Positions 1 to 8,068 of a stretch of DNA of 15,725 nt are shown here, one piece after another; positions within the stretch are counted from its first letter, which is position 1; each line of letters begins with the position of its first letter. Origin of the DNA: IMCC26256 sp037146835. Its GTDB lineage: Bacteria; Actinomycetota; Acidimicrobiia; IMCC26256. Made by a program: the position numbers and the translations under genes. The notes below the pieces were generated by a model, which had not been told where the DNA came from, searched no databases, and saw nothing but the letters and a program-made list of their open reading frames with translations. The stretch is taken from positions 1 through 15,725 of the forward strand of contig JBAWWI010000048.1 in assembly GCA_037146835.1 (NCBI GenBank), written 5' to 3'.

Positions 1-92
1 GGCAATCCCCTCAGAGCGGCCTCGCCGTACTCCTCTGCGTAACCGGCATCAAGGTGTGACCGGTCGTGATTGTCAGAGGCTTGATCATTCAT
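1..92 (-). CDS. Start of an unidentified protein, cut by the left edge
   Basis: On the minus strand an ATG at 92-90 opens a frame that stays open for 30 codons to the window edge. It begins MNDQASDNHDRSHLDAGYAE and continues EYGEAALRGL. The composition is acidic and hydrophilic, with no membrane segment in the visible part. No Shine-Dalgarno sequence precedes it. The sequence TAGTTT (102-107) lies 9 nt before the ATG, the same -10-to-start geometry seen before the gene at 4047, so a leaderless start is plausible. A hairpin terminator for the upstream operon ends directly at this -10. Too little is visible to name a family. It could be a chance open frame, because the plus strand has one of similar length here (positions 2 to about 166) with less protein-like composition. 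Confidence 0.42.
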   Translation of the reverse strand, partial: MNDQASDNHDRSHLDAGYAEEYGEAALRGL

Positions 93-100
93 TGGAGAGG

Positions 101-124
101 AAAACTACCCGCCACCTCGCGGGT
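101..124 (-). terminator. Probable intrinsic terminator after the SDR/GMC operon
   Basis: Read on the minus strand, ACCCGC (124-119), a 6-nt loop and GCGGGT (112-107) form a GC-only-core stem of 6 bp, followed at once by AGTTTT (106-101). It lies about 43 nt past the stop codon of the last operon gene (167-169). The T run is short, so termination may be partial. Confidence 0.5.
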
Positions 125-166
125 CCGCCACTCTGTTGCCTAGCCACGCCTGCAGCTCTCTACTAA

Positions 167-1210
167 TCAACCAGGGATCAAGCGGGTGCCGGCTTTTAGG
201 ATCCGGAGGGCTCCTTGGCGAGCGCTGCTGCGGTGATGAGATTTAGGACCAGTTGATGCGTCTGCCCTATGGCTCAAGAACCAGTCGTATGAGTCAATCA
301 TCGCCTCAGCGTTGGAGTACTTAGGGCTCCAACCAAGATCTCGTTTCGCATGCTCAATATCAAACCATAGAGATTTGGAGTACATGATCCAGTGGTAAGG
401 GGCGAAGGGTGCAAGGTGCAGTGCCGATGCCGCGTGCATGGCCAGCGATGCGGGGCGAGCCGGCAGAGACTTAACTCGACTGCCTGTACCTGCATGCGCG
501 CAGACTGCCTCGAGCGTGTTTCGCATCGTGTCGAAGCGGTCGGTACCTGCGTTGATGATCATCGGCCCTGGGCTTTGAGACGCTAGAAGACATACCTCAG
601 CGAGGTCGTCGGCATGCACAAACTGGTATGTGTTGTCGCCGCTTCCAAGAACGAATACATCTGCACCATCTGCGATCCAATCAAAGAGGATCCCAAAGAT
701 TCCAAGCCTTCCGTGCCCCAATATTGTTCGGGGTCGAACGATTGTTACGTCGAGACCCTGTGCAATAAATGCTTGGCATAACCCCTCGGCCTCTGTCTTG
801 GCGCGGCCATATGCCTCAACGGGAGTAGGCGCTGTATCGGGCATCACAGGGTTAGAGGCGGGGATACCAAACACAGCGCTAGACGAAGTGTGGATCACCT
901 TGCGTACCCCATGCTCGAGGGCCGCCGCTAAGAGATTGCGGGTTCCATCGATGTTTACAGTCGATAGCAGCTCGGGGTCTTTGGCTAGGGGAACTTGTGC
1001 CACGTTGTGGAATATGAGGTCAACTCCTGTGACCGCCCGATGCACCGCATCAGGGTCGCGAATGTCGCCCTGAACAAACTCAACACTTGGGTCGCGCTCG
1101 TCTACATCTATTAGGTCAAGGACCCGAACGGTGTGCCCAGCCCTACGAAGGCTTTCAACCATGAGGACACCGAAGTATCCGCTGCCGCCGGTAACTAGCG
1201 AGACTGTCAA
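167..1210 (-). CDS. NAD-dependent epimerase/dehydratase (extended SDR)
   Basis: This is a cytoplasmic Rossmann-fold enzyme of the extended short-chain dehydrogenase/reductase family, about 347 residues, the usual length. Starting at TTG 1210 gives MTVSLVTGGSGYFG, with the TGxxGxxG nucleotide-binding motif at residues 7-14. An acidic stretch after beta-2 (VLDLIDVDE) suits NAD(H). The segment HTSSSAVFG and the Y-GRA-K pair at Tyr134/Lys138 supply the catalytic residues. The C-terminal half (RPRTILGHG, YQFVHADDLAE) is typical of sugar-nucleotide or 3-beta-HSD-like members. TTG 1210 overlaps the upstream stop codon as TTGA, like the other coupled junctions in this window. An in-frame ATG at 1237 adds nine residues, has a GGAG 7 nt upstream and remains possible. 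The substrate is unknown; epimerase, dehydratase or dehydrogenase activity cannot be told apart. It is the last gene of the four-gene operon. Confidence 0.88.
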   Translation of the reverse strand: MTVSLVTGGSGYFGVLMVESLRRAGHTVRVLDLIDVDERDPSVEFVQGDIRDPDAVHRAVTGVDLIFHNVAQVPLAKDPELLSTVNIDGTRNLLAAALEHGVRKVIHTSSSAVFGIPASNPVMPDTAPTPVEAYGRAKTEAEGLCQAFIAQGLDVTIVRPRTILGHGRLGIFGILFDWIADGADVFVLGSGDNTYQFVHADDLAEVCLLASQSPGPMIINAGTDRFDTMRNTLEAVCAHAGTGSRVKSLPARPASLAMHAASALHLAPFAPYHWIMYSKSLWFDIEHAKRDLGWSPKYSNAEAMIDSYDWFLSHRADASTGPKSHHRSSARQGALRILKAGTRLIPG

Positions 1211-2244
1211 AGCTCTATCCCTTGTTCGCGGCACCATGCAATACTCCGACGCATTCCTGCGTAGAGCTCAAACTCTGGTTCGTATCCAAGCTCGGCTTTT
1301 GCCGCGCTGATATCGCAGGCAATCGTGTGGCCCATCTCGCCGAGCACGTGTACCTGTTGCTGATACTGACCCAAGCGCTGAAGTGTGCGATCCGCAGCCT
1401 CCGCGATGTTCGCGATTAATACGGGAAGGCTGCGCGGCTTTCCGCTTACTTCATACCCCTCATCGGTGAGTGCCCGGCGGACTGTCTCGACAATCTCGCG
1501 CACCTCATATGGACGCTCATCGGCAATCCAGTAACCGCGCCCGCTTACCCCGATTGTGAGCTCTGCGGCCACTACTCCTTGGATGAGATTCTCCACATAG
1601 ACCATGGATCTGCGTTGGGTGCCCCCACCAAACATAGGGAATTTGCCGGTGCGAACCATCGTGAAAAAGGTGGTCTGGCGCGCTGGTTGGTATGGACCGT
1701 AGAACCAAGGAGGCCGCAAGATGACAGCGTCTAGCCCCGTATCTACTCCAGCTAACACCGCTAATTCGCCCTGCATTTTAGAGGTGCCATAACCGAGGTA
1801 AGGGTTATAAGGCTCTTGGTTGCGAAACGTCTCGCTCGCAACTGGGTTGGTTCCAAATGGACTATTAGAGGAGACATGCACCATGCGTCGAATAGATGCA
1901 GACTGCGCGACCTCAACCATGTATCGAGTTCCGTTTGCGTTTACTTTGGTGAACTCTGATAACGACTTTGGGTGGATAACCCCCGCAGTGTGGATTACGT
2001 CAGCGCCAGATGGGATGCCATCGAAGAGTCTCGCTACATCGCGCTTGTCGGAGATGTCGCCCTTCACTACCTCAACGCCGCGTTCCTCAAGGCGAGAGGA
2101 GTCCTCCCCTTGCCGAAGCATTGCTCTTAGCCCTTTTCTGTCGCTGGCTAGGAGATGCTCGATCAGCGCACTGCCAAGCCATCCTGTTGCGCCGGTAATG
2201 ACGGTTGCTGGAGGGGTGCTCCATCTCTGTACTTCCTCAGGCAT
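1207..2244 (-). CDS. NAD-dependent epimerase/dehydratase (extended SDR), second copy type
   Basis: This is a second extended SDR of 345 residues, clearly different in sequence from its downstream neighbour. It carries TGATGWLG at residues 17-24 (cofactor loop), VKGDISD (acidic residue near the adenine), HVSSNSPFG, and the catalytic pair in GYGTSK (Tyr152/Lys156). The C-terminal part (RPPWFYGPYQP, MVYVENLIQGV) is the substrate domain typical of sugar-nucleotide epimerases and 3-beta-hydroxysteroid dehydrogenase-like proteins. I chose ATG 2244: GAGGAG lies 8-13 nt upstream and the start overlaps the GMC stop by 8 nt. The longer frame to 2283 would run 47 nt into the GMC gene. Two consecutive SDRs after a flavin alcohol oxidoreductase suggest successive redox or epimerisation steps on one substrate, which is inference. 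The substrate is unknown. Confidence 0.88.
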   Translation of the reverse strand: MPEEVQRWSTPPATVITGATGWLGSALIEHLLASDRKGLRAMLRQGEDSSRLEERGVEVVKGDISDKRDVARLFDGIPSGADVIHTAGVIHPKSLSEFTKVNANGTRYMVEVAQSASIRRMVHVSSNSPFGTNPVASETFRNQEPYNPYLGYGTSKMQGELAVLAGVDTGLDAVILRPPWFYGPYQPARQTTFFTMVRTGKFPMFGGGTQRRSMVYVENLIQGVVAAELTIGVSGRGYWIADERPYEVREIVETVRRALTDEGYEVSGKPRSLPVLIANIAEAADRTLQRLGQYQQQVHVLGEMGHTIACDISAAKAELGYEPEFELYAGMRRSIAWCREQGIEL

Positions 2245-3700
2245 GCACGTTCTCCTCAATAAATCTGCGGACATTGCGAACAACGAGTGCCATCACAGTC
2301 GCCTGCGGGTTGACCCCGGGAGCTGATGGAAGAAGCGATGCATCATTTACCCGCACGTTTGTGGTGCCGTGAACTCGCCCGAAAGAATCTGCGCCACAGA
2401 GCCGCGGGTCTTCGCCCATAGGTACAGTTGAGCAGAGGTGAACACTCATTACCGATGCCTTCGTTGCGCTGAACCCAGCCTCTAACCGCGCGACATCTGC
2501 AGGGCGCTTCACTACCGGTGCTCCACGAAACGATGGATAGACAGCCTCCGCTCCGGCTGCAAGCATTGCAAGCGCAAGGCGCCCAAGGCTTACCCCTAGA
2601 AGAGTCCGATCATTCTTTGTCAACCGGTAAGTGACCACTGGGTCGCGCATTCCGGGAACCGATATCACTCTGCCGCGCCCCTCGCTCGTGATGGCGGCGT
2701 AATAGACGCTCATGCGACGCCAGTCTGTGATCTGTCCGCGAAACTCGCGCCAGTTGTCATTCAATGCAAGCGCGAGTAGCCCCGCCTGGCTCGCGGAACC
2801 ACCGAACGAAGAGTGAGGAAAGAACTCAGTTACCTGATGAACCGGCACATCGTTATCGACATTGATCGTCTCGCTGAACTTCGCTGAGAGTTTTACTGTC
2901 GGGTGGACGGCGAGGCTCTTGCCGATGTTTCCTTTGATTCCAGAGCGCTGAAGCAGAGCCGGGGTATGGATCGCTCCACAGCACACAAAGACATGGCGAA
3001 ACGAGATGCGCCCTGCTCTACCGTCTCGCCGCTCAACTATCGCTGCCCCTGCTGTGGCATCTGTCATCTCAAGGCGCTCGACGCGAATCCCAGTTGAGAG
3101 AATCGCCCCTGCGTTTATGGCTCTTGGCAGGTATGTCTCGGTCATGCTCTGGCGTTTCCCGCTTAGAGCGTCGCCTTGCTCGGGGTAGGCCATCCAACGC
3201 GGAATCTCGCTATTTCGCCAACCTAATTTTGTGGCTCCGCGGGCTAGGGCTTTACTAGCGAGTGTTGATTCACCCGGGACGTAAGAGATGCTTAAGTCAG
3301 TCTCAATCTCATCTGCAATCGCATCAATGTCATCGAGCTCTAGGTCCTGAATCATGTAGCCATCGCGCCACTTAGTGAGCATCGAGTGAGGAGGGCGTTT
3401 GTAGAGTCCACTATTGACCTCTGTTCCGCCACCCGCGCAGCGCCCCTCTGTATAAGCAATCGAGGGGCGACCAAGGGCAACAGTTACGCCACCGGATCGG
3501 TACTGCTTCTGCATCTGCTCGAGCGAGAATGGTTTGATTGAACCTTGGTCATACCACTCGCCCTCTTCAACGATGAGGACATCAAATCCAGCCTCAGCAA
3601 GCAGCGCTGCTGTGGGGGAGCCGCCCGCACCGCTCCCGATGACGAGTACCTCGACCTCGATGTGGTCGCCCGCGCCGAATGCATCCTTAGAGAGGTTCAT
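2237..3700 (-). CDS. GMC-family FAD-dependent oxidoreductase
   Basis: This is a glucose-methanol-choline type flavoprotein of 487 residues, slightly short for the family. The N-terminal FAD loop is GSGAGG (residues 22-27), with the ribose-binding acid in IVEEGEW near residue 46. The GMC signature region GRCAGGGTEVNSGLY spans residues 86-100. The C-terminal domain contains the expected His421 (VHLCSTVPMG) and Asn464 (GVNPQATVMAL) for alcohol or hemiacetal oxidation. There is no signal peptide or twin-arginine motif, so it is probably cytoplasmic. Its ATG overlaps the stop of the small upstream gene as ATGA (3700-3697), implying translational coupling. Members oxidise sugars, sterols, long-chain alcohols or cyclic polyols. 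The sequence does not decide the substrate, nor whether oxygen or another carrier accepts the electrons. Confidence 0.92.
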   Translation of the reverse strand: MNLSKDAFGAGDHIEVEVLVIGSGAGGSPTAALLAEAGFDVLIVEEGEWYDQGSIKPFSLEQMQKQYRSGGVTVALGRPSIAYTEGRCAGGGTEVNSGLYKRPPHSMLTKWRDGYMIQDLELDDIDAIADEIETDLSISYVPGESTLASKALARGATKLGWRNSEIPRWMAYPEQGDALSGKRQSMTETYLPRAINAGAILSTGIRVERLEMTDATAGAAIVERRDGRAGRISFRHVFVCCGAIHTPALLQRSGIKGNIGKSLAVHPTVKLSAKFSETINVDNDVPVHQVTEFFPHSSFGGSASQAGLLALALNDNWREFRGQITDWRRMSVYYAAITSEGRGRVISVPGMRDPVVTYRLTKNDRTLLGVSLGRLALAMLAAGAEAVYPSFRGAPVVKRPADVARLEAGFSATKASVMSVHLCSTVPMGEDPRLCGADSFGRVHGTTNVRVNDASLLPSAPGVNPQATVMALVVRNVRRFIEENVHA

Positions 3701-4047
3701 GCCTCTACCTGGGAGCGCCCGCCGTCGGGTCGGGTATCAGGCCACTTCTCCCACACATAAGCAAACGCCAGAGAACGGATGAGGCGTGGGTATTCGCTAA
3801 CAAACGGAATTGGCATGCTCGAGGAGACAGATATATATGTGCGTCGAGAGCCGAGGCTGAGTCCAAGATCAAAGATGACGGCAAGGATACGAACAGCCAG
3901 GTTCATAGGTGCTGGGAGATCGGCGACGCGCACTGCTACAAACTCAACTGCCTCAGATCGTCGCTGTGGGTCAAGTGCCGGAAGGTCGCGAGCTAACAGC
4001 GCATCTGCGTAAGGAGCGACTCTGGAGGCTGAAGACCGGCTGGGCAT
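3697..4047 (-). CDS. Small unknown protein coupled to the GMC oxidoreductase
   Basis: This is a 116-residue protein that I do not recognise as a named family. The N-terminal half is rich in Ala, Leu and Arg and probably helical (ADALLARDLPALDPQRR), followed by a hydrophobic stretch around residues 48-65 (MNLAVRILAVIFDLGLSL). The C-terminal part ends in AYVWEKWPDTRPDG. It has no signal peptide, no metal or nucleotide motif, and at most one doubtful membrane segment. It is first in the operon and overlaps the GMC gene by 4 nt. This suggests a partner or assembly subunit, comparable in role to the small subunits of other GMC dehydrogenases, though I see no sequence match to those. The start has no Shine-Dalgarno sequence, but TAACCT (4057-4062) lies 9 nt upstream, so it may be leaderless. 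Confidence 0.75.
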   Translation of the reverse strand: MPSRSSASRVAPYADALLARDLPALDPQRRSEAVEFVAVRVADLPAPMNLAVRILAVIFDLGLSLGSRRTYISVSSSMPIPFVSEYPRLIRSLAFAYVWEKWPDTRPDGGRSQVEA

Positions 4048-4056
4048 AGAGATGGC

Positions 4057-4062
4057 AGGTTA
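4057..4062 (-). promoter_or_regulatory. Candidate -10 element (leaderless) for the GMC/SDR operon
   Basis: TAACCT on the minus strand matches TAnnnT and ends 9 nt before the ATG at 4047. Transcription would start at or almost at the start codon. No convincing -35 was seen. Motifs this short occur by chance, so support comes mainly from the recurring geometry at other starts in the window. Confidence 0.35.
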
Positions 4063-4090
4063 CTAGCGAAACTGAACCGCTTTGACAGCA

Positions 4091-4110
4091 GATTCGCTGC
4101 AGCGGGAATC
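4091..4110. repeat. Imperfect palindrome, candidate operator
   Basis: GATTCGCTGCAGCGGGAATC has a perfect 10-bp core (CGCTGCAGCG, 4095-4104). Its flanks GATT and AATC are complementary but offset by two extra G. It lies 3 bp after a TTGACA (4082-4087) in the divergent region between the GMC and GT-C operons. A regulator-binding role is inference. Confidence 0.3.
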
Positions 4111-4250
4111 TCTGAAGTTGGCGTCGAACCAATGAGCGGAGGTCCAGTATTAATGGCCGTATTCATCCCCTCGCACCTCTACGACCGACCCAAAGCCTTA
4201 GAATCCCTAGCTGCTGCCCATCATCTAAGCGATTGGCCCGTTTATTAATT

Positions 4251-4258
4251 GAGGGAGG
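4251..4258 (+). promoter_or_regulatory. Ribosome binding site of the first GT-C gene
   Basis: GAGGGAGG ends 4 nt before ATG 4263, a strong match at a short spacing. It supports this start over the later in-frame ATG at residue 18. Confidence 0.7.
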
Positions 4259-4262
4259 ATAG

Positions 4263-6137
4263 ATGAGAGCCAATCAAGAGGCGGCTGGGTCTCAATCTCC
4301 CGCTCGCAGCCGCATGGATGGTGCACGCGATTGGTGTGCTCAACATCCCCTGCTCTCGTGGTCTTTGGTGTTCTCCGCAGTGCTCCTTGTGGCCGGAGTC
4401 TTTATATCCCGTCATGCTTGGTATCCGGTTCTCGATTTAGCTATGACCGAGTTTCGAGTGAGGGATGTTGGCACGTCGCATACTCCGTTGGTTGGCCTCC
4501 CGGGGCGTATCGGTAATTTCCCTGACCAAGGAAGCCATCCGGGACCGCTCTCCTTCTACGCCTTAGCGATTGTCTATAGGTTGAGCGGATCAAGTGCTCA
4601 CGGTCTTGAGTACGCAACAATTCTCCTCTCGCTCGCCGCAGTCATAACTGCGCTTTGGTTGGCGACACGACGCGGCGGACCGGCGATGGCATCAGCGGTT
4701 GCAGCAGTTCTCGCGGTCGTGATGTGGCGATATGGGCCCCTACTTGTAACGCAGCCATGGAATCCTTATCTGCCATTGCTTCCATGGTTCGTAGTCTTGT
4801 TGGCAGCATGGTCTGTTTTAGATCGTGACCCGGTTGGGTGGCTCCCATTTGCATTCTTTGGGGCGCTCTGTGCGCAGACGCATATTCCATATGTCGGATT
4901 GGTTGGCGGAGTCGGCCTTCTGATGCTCGTCGTAACAGTCTCTCGGACCCTGCGCGAATCTGGATCCCGCGTCAAAGAGTTGCGATGGCTTTGCGGCGCA
5001 TCTCTGCTTTTCGTAGTGCTTTGGATTCCTCCAATAGTCGACCAGATCTCAGGTCATCAAAATATTTCGATGATCATCAACTACTTCCGTGCTCCTCCCG
5101 AGGCGGCGGTTGGATTTGGCACTGGTTTAAAGGTCCTGCTCGGACACTTCGATCTCGTGCATTGGGCTCGGCAGGGGAGCTACTCAAACCTTGTGACGGC
5201 AGGAACAGATTCGTCTCAGGGCTCTGCATTAATAGGCTTTGTTGTCTTTGCAAGTTGGGTTGCATCAGCAATCGTCGCCCTCCGCATGCGCCTTGAACGC
5301 CTAATACCGCTGCATGCTGTAGTGGGCTCAGCGATAATTCTGGGAGCAATCTCCTTGAGTCGCGTATTCGGTGTCCTCTGGTATTACCTGAGCCTCTGGA
5401 TGGTGAGCATTGTTGCGCTTGCAGTCTTCGCCGGACTCTGGACGCTCTACGCCGCTCTAATCGAACGCAGGGCAGGAGCCGATTCCTTCACTAGATGGCG
5501 CGGTAGAGCAGTGCTAGCTACAGCATTCGTCTCGTTACTCTTATTCACGATCGCTTCTACTCAGATCGAGCCGCCCGAAGCGACGCTCTCGGATCCGCTT
5601 GGAGTCATTGTCAATCGCGTCGACAAATCGCTCACGGATGGCGTGGCAGGGGTAACGAAATCAGATCGTTTTGTTGTCACTTGGAACGATGCTCACTACA
5701 TCGGCTCGCAGGGCTATGGCCTGGTAAATGAGCTTGAGCGTCGCGGGTGGGATGTAGGAGTGCCGGACACTTGGCGCATCCCAGTGACGCGCCAACGTGT
5801 GGTCCCCATTGACTCTGCTACGAGGGAGTTGAGGTTCGCGAGCGGTGTTTATCTAAGAGAGTTGCTTGCCTCTGGTGAACCAGGCGTGGAGCTTCTCGCT
5901 AGTTATGACCCGAGGTCGCGCGCACAGAGAGCCACCTATCGAAGTGACCGATCCGAGTTGCTTGCCTCGCTACAGAGACGCGGCGAAGTGGAGATAGCCG
6001 ATCAGGTTGATTCAAGTCTCTTTACGGCATCGCTTGCTCCATCACTTACCCAGCGTGAGAAGAATTTGATTGCAGAGATGCTGCACCTCGGGCAGCCTCT
6101 AGGAGTTCTGCTCGTTCCGATCGAGTACAGACGCTGA
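4263..6137 (+). CDS. GT-C-type membrane glycosyltransferase-like protein, paralog 1
   Basis: This is a 624-residue polytopic membrane protein. A cytoplasmic N-terminus (about 30 residues) precedes TM1 (about 32-50). Then comes a long outer loop with Asp58, Glu63 and the R-x-R-D motif (residues 65-68), then SHPGPLSFY. Roughly ten further hydrophobic helices run to about residue 430, followed by a soluble domain of about 190 residues, probably extracytoplasmic. An acidic residue in the first outer loop is the known catalytic or metal-site position of GT-C enzymes, which use polyprenyl-phosphate sugars. Family membership is inferred from this architecture. It aligns with the next two genes at the loop (Asp58 against Asp72 and Asp68), the xPGPL motif, the W-x-P segment and a conserved QTH, but is the most divergent of the three. 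GAGGGAGG at 4251-4258 lies just before the ATG. First gene of the three-gene operon. Confidence 0.82.
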   Translation: MRANQEAAGSQSPARSRMDGARDWCAQHPLLSWSLVFSAVLLVAGVFISRHAWYPVLDLAMTEFRVRDVGTSHTPLVGLPGRIGNFPDQGSHPGPLSFYALAIVYRLSGSSAHGLEYATILLSLAAVITALWLATRRGGPAMASAVAAVLAVVMWRYGPLLVTQPWNPYLPLLPWFVVLLAAWSVLDRDPVGWLPFAFFGALCAQTHIPYVGLVGGVGLLMLVVTVSRTLRESGSRVKELRWLCGASLLFVVLWIPPIVDQISGHQNISMIINYFRAPPEAAVGFGTGLKVLLGHFDLVHWARQGSYSNLVTAGTDSSQGSALIGFVVFASWVASAIVALRMRLERLIPLHAVVGSAIILGAISLSRVFGVLWYYLSLWMVSIVALAVFAGLWTLYAALIERRAGADSFTRWRGRAVLATAFVSLLLFTIASTQIEPPEATLSDPLGVIVNRVDKSLTDGVAGVTKSDRFVVTWNDAHYIGSQGYGLVNELERRGWDVGVPDTWRIPVTRQRVVPIDSATRELRFASGVYLRELLASGEPGVELLASYDPRSRAQRATYRSDRSELLASLQRRGEVEIADQVDSSLFTASLAPSLTQREKNLIAEMLHLGQPLGVLLVPIEYRR

Positions 6138-8068
6138 TGACGAAGTCTTCTAGCGAGTCTCAAAGAGATTTTGCTGCGGCGACCCTTCTCGATGATGGCG
6201 CGACCCCGGTCTTCGTTGAGAAGCGTGCCAGGCGGTTTCTGGCTTGGCTCTCTGCCCACCGCTTCGAGGTTCTCATTGCTGCGGTTGCGATGCTGCCATT
6301 CGTTTTCGCTGTAGTGCGCTCTATAGCTAACGGGTACACGCCTCTGGGAGACGACGGCCTGCTACTACTGCGGAGTCGCGATGTGTTCACAGCCTTCAAC
6401 CCACTGCTCGGCACGTGGTCGTCCTCCTCGGTCGCATTCGGGGTTCAGATAAATAACCCTGGGCCGCTCCTCTTTGATCTAATGGCCATGCCGGTCAAGC
6501 TCTTTGGTTCGGGTCCGGGAATGGCAATTGGAGTGGGGGCAATGAACGCCTCATGCCTACTTGCTGCAGCGGTGATCGCTCATCGAGTAGCTGGGCGTAT
6601 TGCCTTCCTACTTATCCTGCTTGTAGGTGCATTGTTTGCTTGGAGCATGGGTAGCGAGTTGATCTACGACGTATGGCAGCCGCACTCGCTGTTGTTTCCG
6701 TTCTTTCTCTTGATTGTTCTTGCTTGGTCAGTTGCTGAAGGAAAGCTAAAAGCTCTGGCCTGGTCTATTGCCGTTGCGTCGCTATTGATTCAAACCCACC
6801 TCTCGTATGTATACCTAGCCCCTCTAATAATCCTCGTTGGGGCCTTCCTCTATATATGGAGTCAGCGCGCAGGTTTAGCTGAGGCTCTTCGATCACTTAA
6901 GAGGCCGGTGCTCTGGTCGGTTGGAGTCGGCGCAGTTCTATGGGCTCAGCCACTCTGGCAGCAACTCCACGGCCCGGGTGAGAGCAACATGGATCGTCTC
7001 ATCGATGCTGCATCTGGCAGATATGGATCGATGCCGAGTTTTGGTGGGTCGCTAGCGGTCAGGTTTGTTGCGGCGGTGATAGCGCTTCCGCCTTGGATCC
7101 TGCGCTCGTCATTCGCTAAATCAATCCCATCGGTGCAGGTAATCGATGCCTCTGGAAATTTCTTGCCGGTCTCCGGACTCCCGAGCCTTTTAATCTCAAT
7201 GCTTGCAATTCTCCTTATGATGGCTCTCTTGCTTGGATCGGCTTTCTCTGTGCGGAGGCTCCCGACGCGCGGTGTCCTCACAAGCGCTCTATTGGCGGTT
7301 TCCCTCTTACTGCTCTCCGTTCTTACGATCAAGATCATGCCGATCGGCCCAGTTGATCCCGCTCATCAAATGCGATGGCTGTGGCCGGTTGGGGCGTTTG
7401 TGATTTTCTCCCTTCTATTTAGGGTATTTACGCTCCCGACTATCTCGCGTTCTGCTCCATGGCTAGTGGCCGCATTGGTCGCGATAGTTAGCCTCGCCAA
7501 CCTGCCGACTCATGTTGTCGCAGAGGGGACGGTCGCATCTCGCGACGCAACCCCGAGTGTGCGCTCAATGATTAGCCAAGTGGGCAAACTCGATCATCGG
7601 GGAGTGCTCCTCTTTGATCCATCAACGCTGCGTTTTGCAGAGCCATATAGCGGACCACTCCTCGCTGCACTTGCAGAGGAGGGCATTAGGTTTGTCACTG
7701 CTAGCGAACCAGATGTGCATCAACTCGGGGAGGGGCGCAGATATCAGTGCGGCGCTAAGTGGGGCCTTCCGGATAATCCTTCTGGATGCGGAGTGAGAAA
7801 AATCCTAAGTGTTGTGAGCGGTATCGAGGCATACGCAGTTCCAGATGGCTCAGAGCGAGTGATCTTTATTCCCGGGCTTGATCGTAAAGAGTCGCTGCAG
7901 TTTAGAGACGCGCAGCGACGCCTTGAGGAGGCAGGGCTTGAGTTCGATGTTTACGGACAGCCTCTAAATGTTCCCGGAGCCTTAGGCGACGTTGCAGCGA
8001 GGTATAGAGATTTGCAGATTCAGAGGGACAGGGACTCTGTCGCAGTTTTTCTGCGCCCAGCGTCATGA
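6137..8068 (+). CDS. GT-C-type membrane glycosyltransferase-like protein, paralog 2
   Basis: This is a 643-residue polytopic membrane protein. TM1 is near residues 34-58. The first outer loop carries Asp72-Asp73 and RSRDV (79-83), then PLLGT and NPGPLLFDLMA, and about ten more helices follow to about residue 455. The remaining about 185 residues form a soluble, probably extracytoplasmic domain with two cysteines (538 and 551) that could pair. By eye the N-terminal 220 residues share about half their residues with the following gene, so these two arose by a more recent duplication than the first paralog. Its ATG overlaps the upstream stop as TGATG (1 nt), so it is translationally coupled. Use of a lipid-phosphate sugar donor is inferred from GT-C architecture. 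A non-catalytic or transport-type role cannot be excluded. Confidence 0.82.
   Translation: MTKSSSESQRDFAAATLLDDGATPVFVEKRARRFLAWLSAHRFEVLIAAVAMLPFVFAVVRSIANGYTPLGDDGLLLLRSRDVFTAFNPLLGTWSSSSVAFGVQINNPGPLLFDLMAMPVKLFGSGPGMAIGVGAMNASCLLAAAVIAHRVAGRIAFLLILLVGALFAWSMGSELIYDVWQPHSLLFPFFLLIVLAWSVAEGKLKALAWSIAVASLLIQTHLSYVYLAPLIILVGAFLYIWSQRAGLAEALRSLKRPVLWSVGVGAVLWAQPLWQQLHGPGESNMDRLIDAASGRYGSMPSFGGSLAVRFVAAVIALPPWILRSSFAKSIPSVQVIDASGNFLPVSGLPSLLISMLAILLMMALLLGSAFSVRRLPTRGVLTSALLAVSLLLLSVLTIKIMPIGPVDPAHQMRWLWPVGAFVIFSLLFRVFTLPTISRSAPWLVAALVAIVSLANLPTHVVAEGTVASRDATPSVRSMISQVGKLDHRGVLLFDPSTLRFAEPYSGPLLAALAEEGIRFVTASEPDVHQLGEGRRYQCGAKWGLPDNPSGCGVRKILSVVSGIEAYAVPDGSERVIFIPGLDRKESLQFRDAQRRLEEAGLEFDVYGQPLNVPGALGDVAARYRDLQIQRDRDSVAVFLRPAS

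Larger units (their letters stand above)
4033..4248 (+). other. Orphan open frame, possible gene remnant, in the divergent intergenic region
   Basis: The plus strand is open from just after TGA 4030-4032 to TAA 4246-4248, 71 codons, across a region otherwise without a gene. The only internal standard starts are ATG 4132 (38 codons) and a second ATG eight codons in consisting of residues with no good ribosome binding site. The translated end (SGGPVLMAVFIPSHLYDRPK and ALESLAAAHHLSDWPVY) looks more protein-like than a random shadow and ends 14 nt before the next gene. It might be the 3' stub of a lost gene, a small peptide gene, or chance. I do not recognise a family. This entry also covers the 215-nt gap 4048-4262. 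Confidence 0.22.

Noticed and set aside
630..1073. 147-codon plus-strand frame opposite the first SDR
   Set aside because: It lies wholly antisense to a well-supported SDR gene and its translation shows no domain motif.
2245..2283. 39-nt upstream extension of the second SDR
   Set aside because: Runs into the GMC gene; ATG 2244 has a good ribosome binding site and SDR-typical N-terminus.
1820..2326. 168-codon plus-strand frame opposite the second SDR and the GMC end
   Set aside because: Antisense shadow; serine- and arginine-rich translation without motifs.
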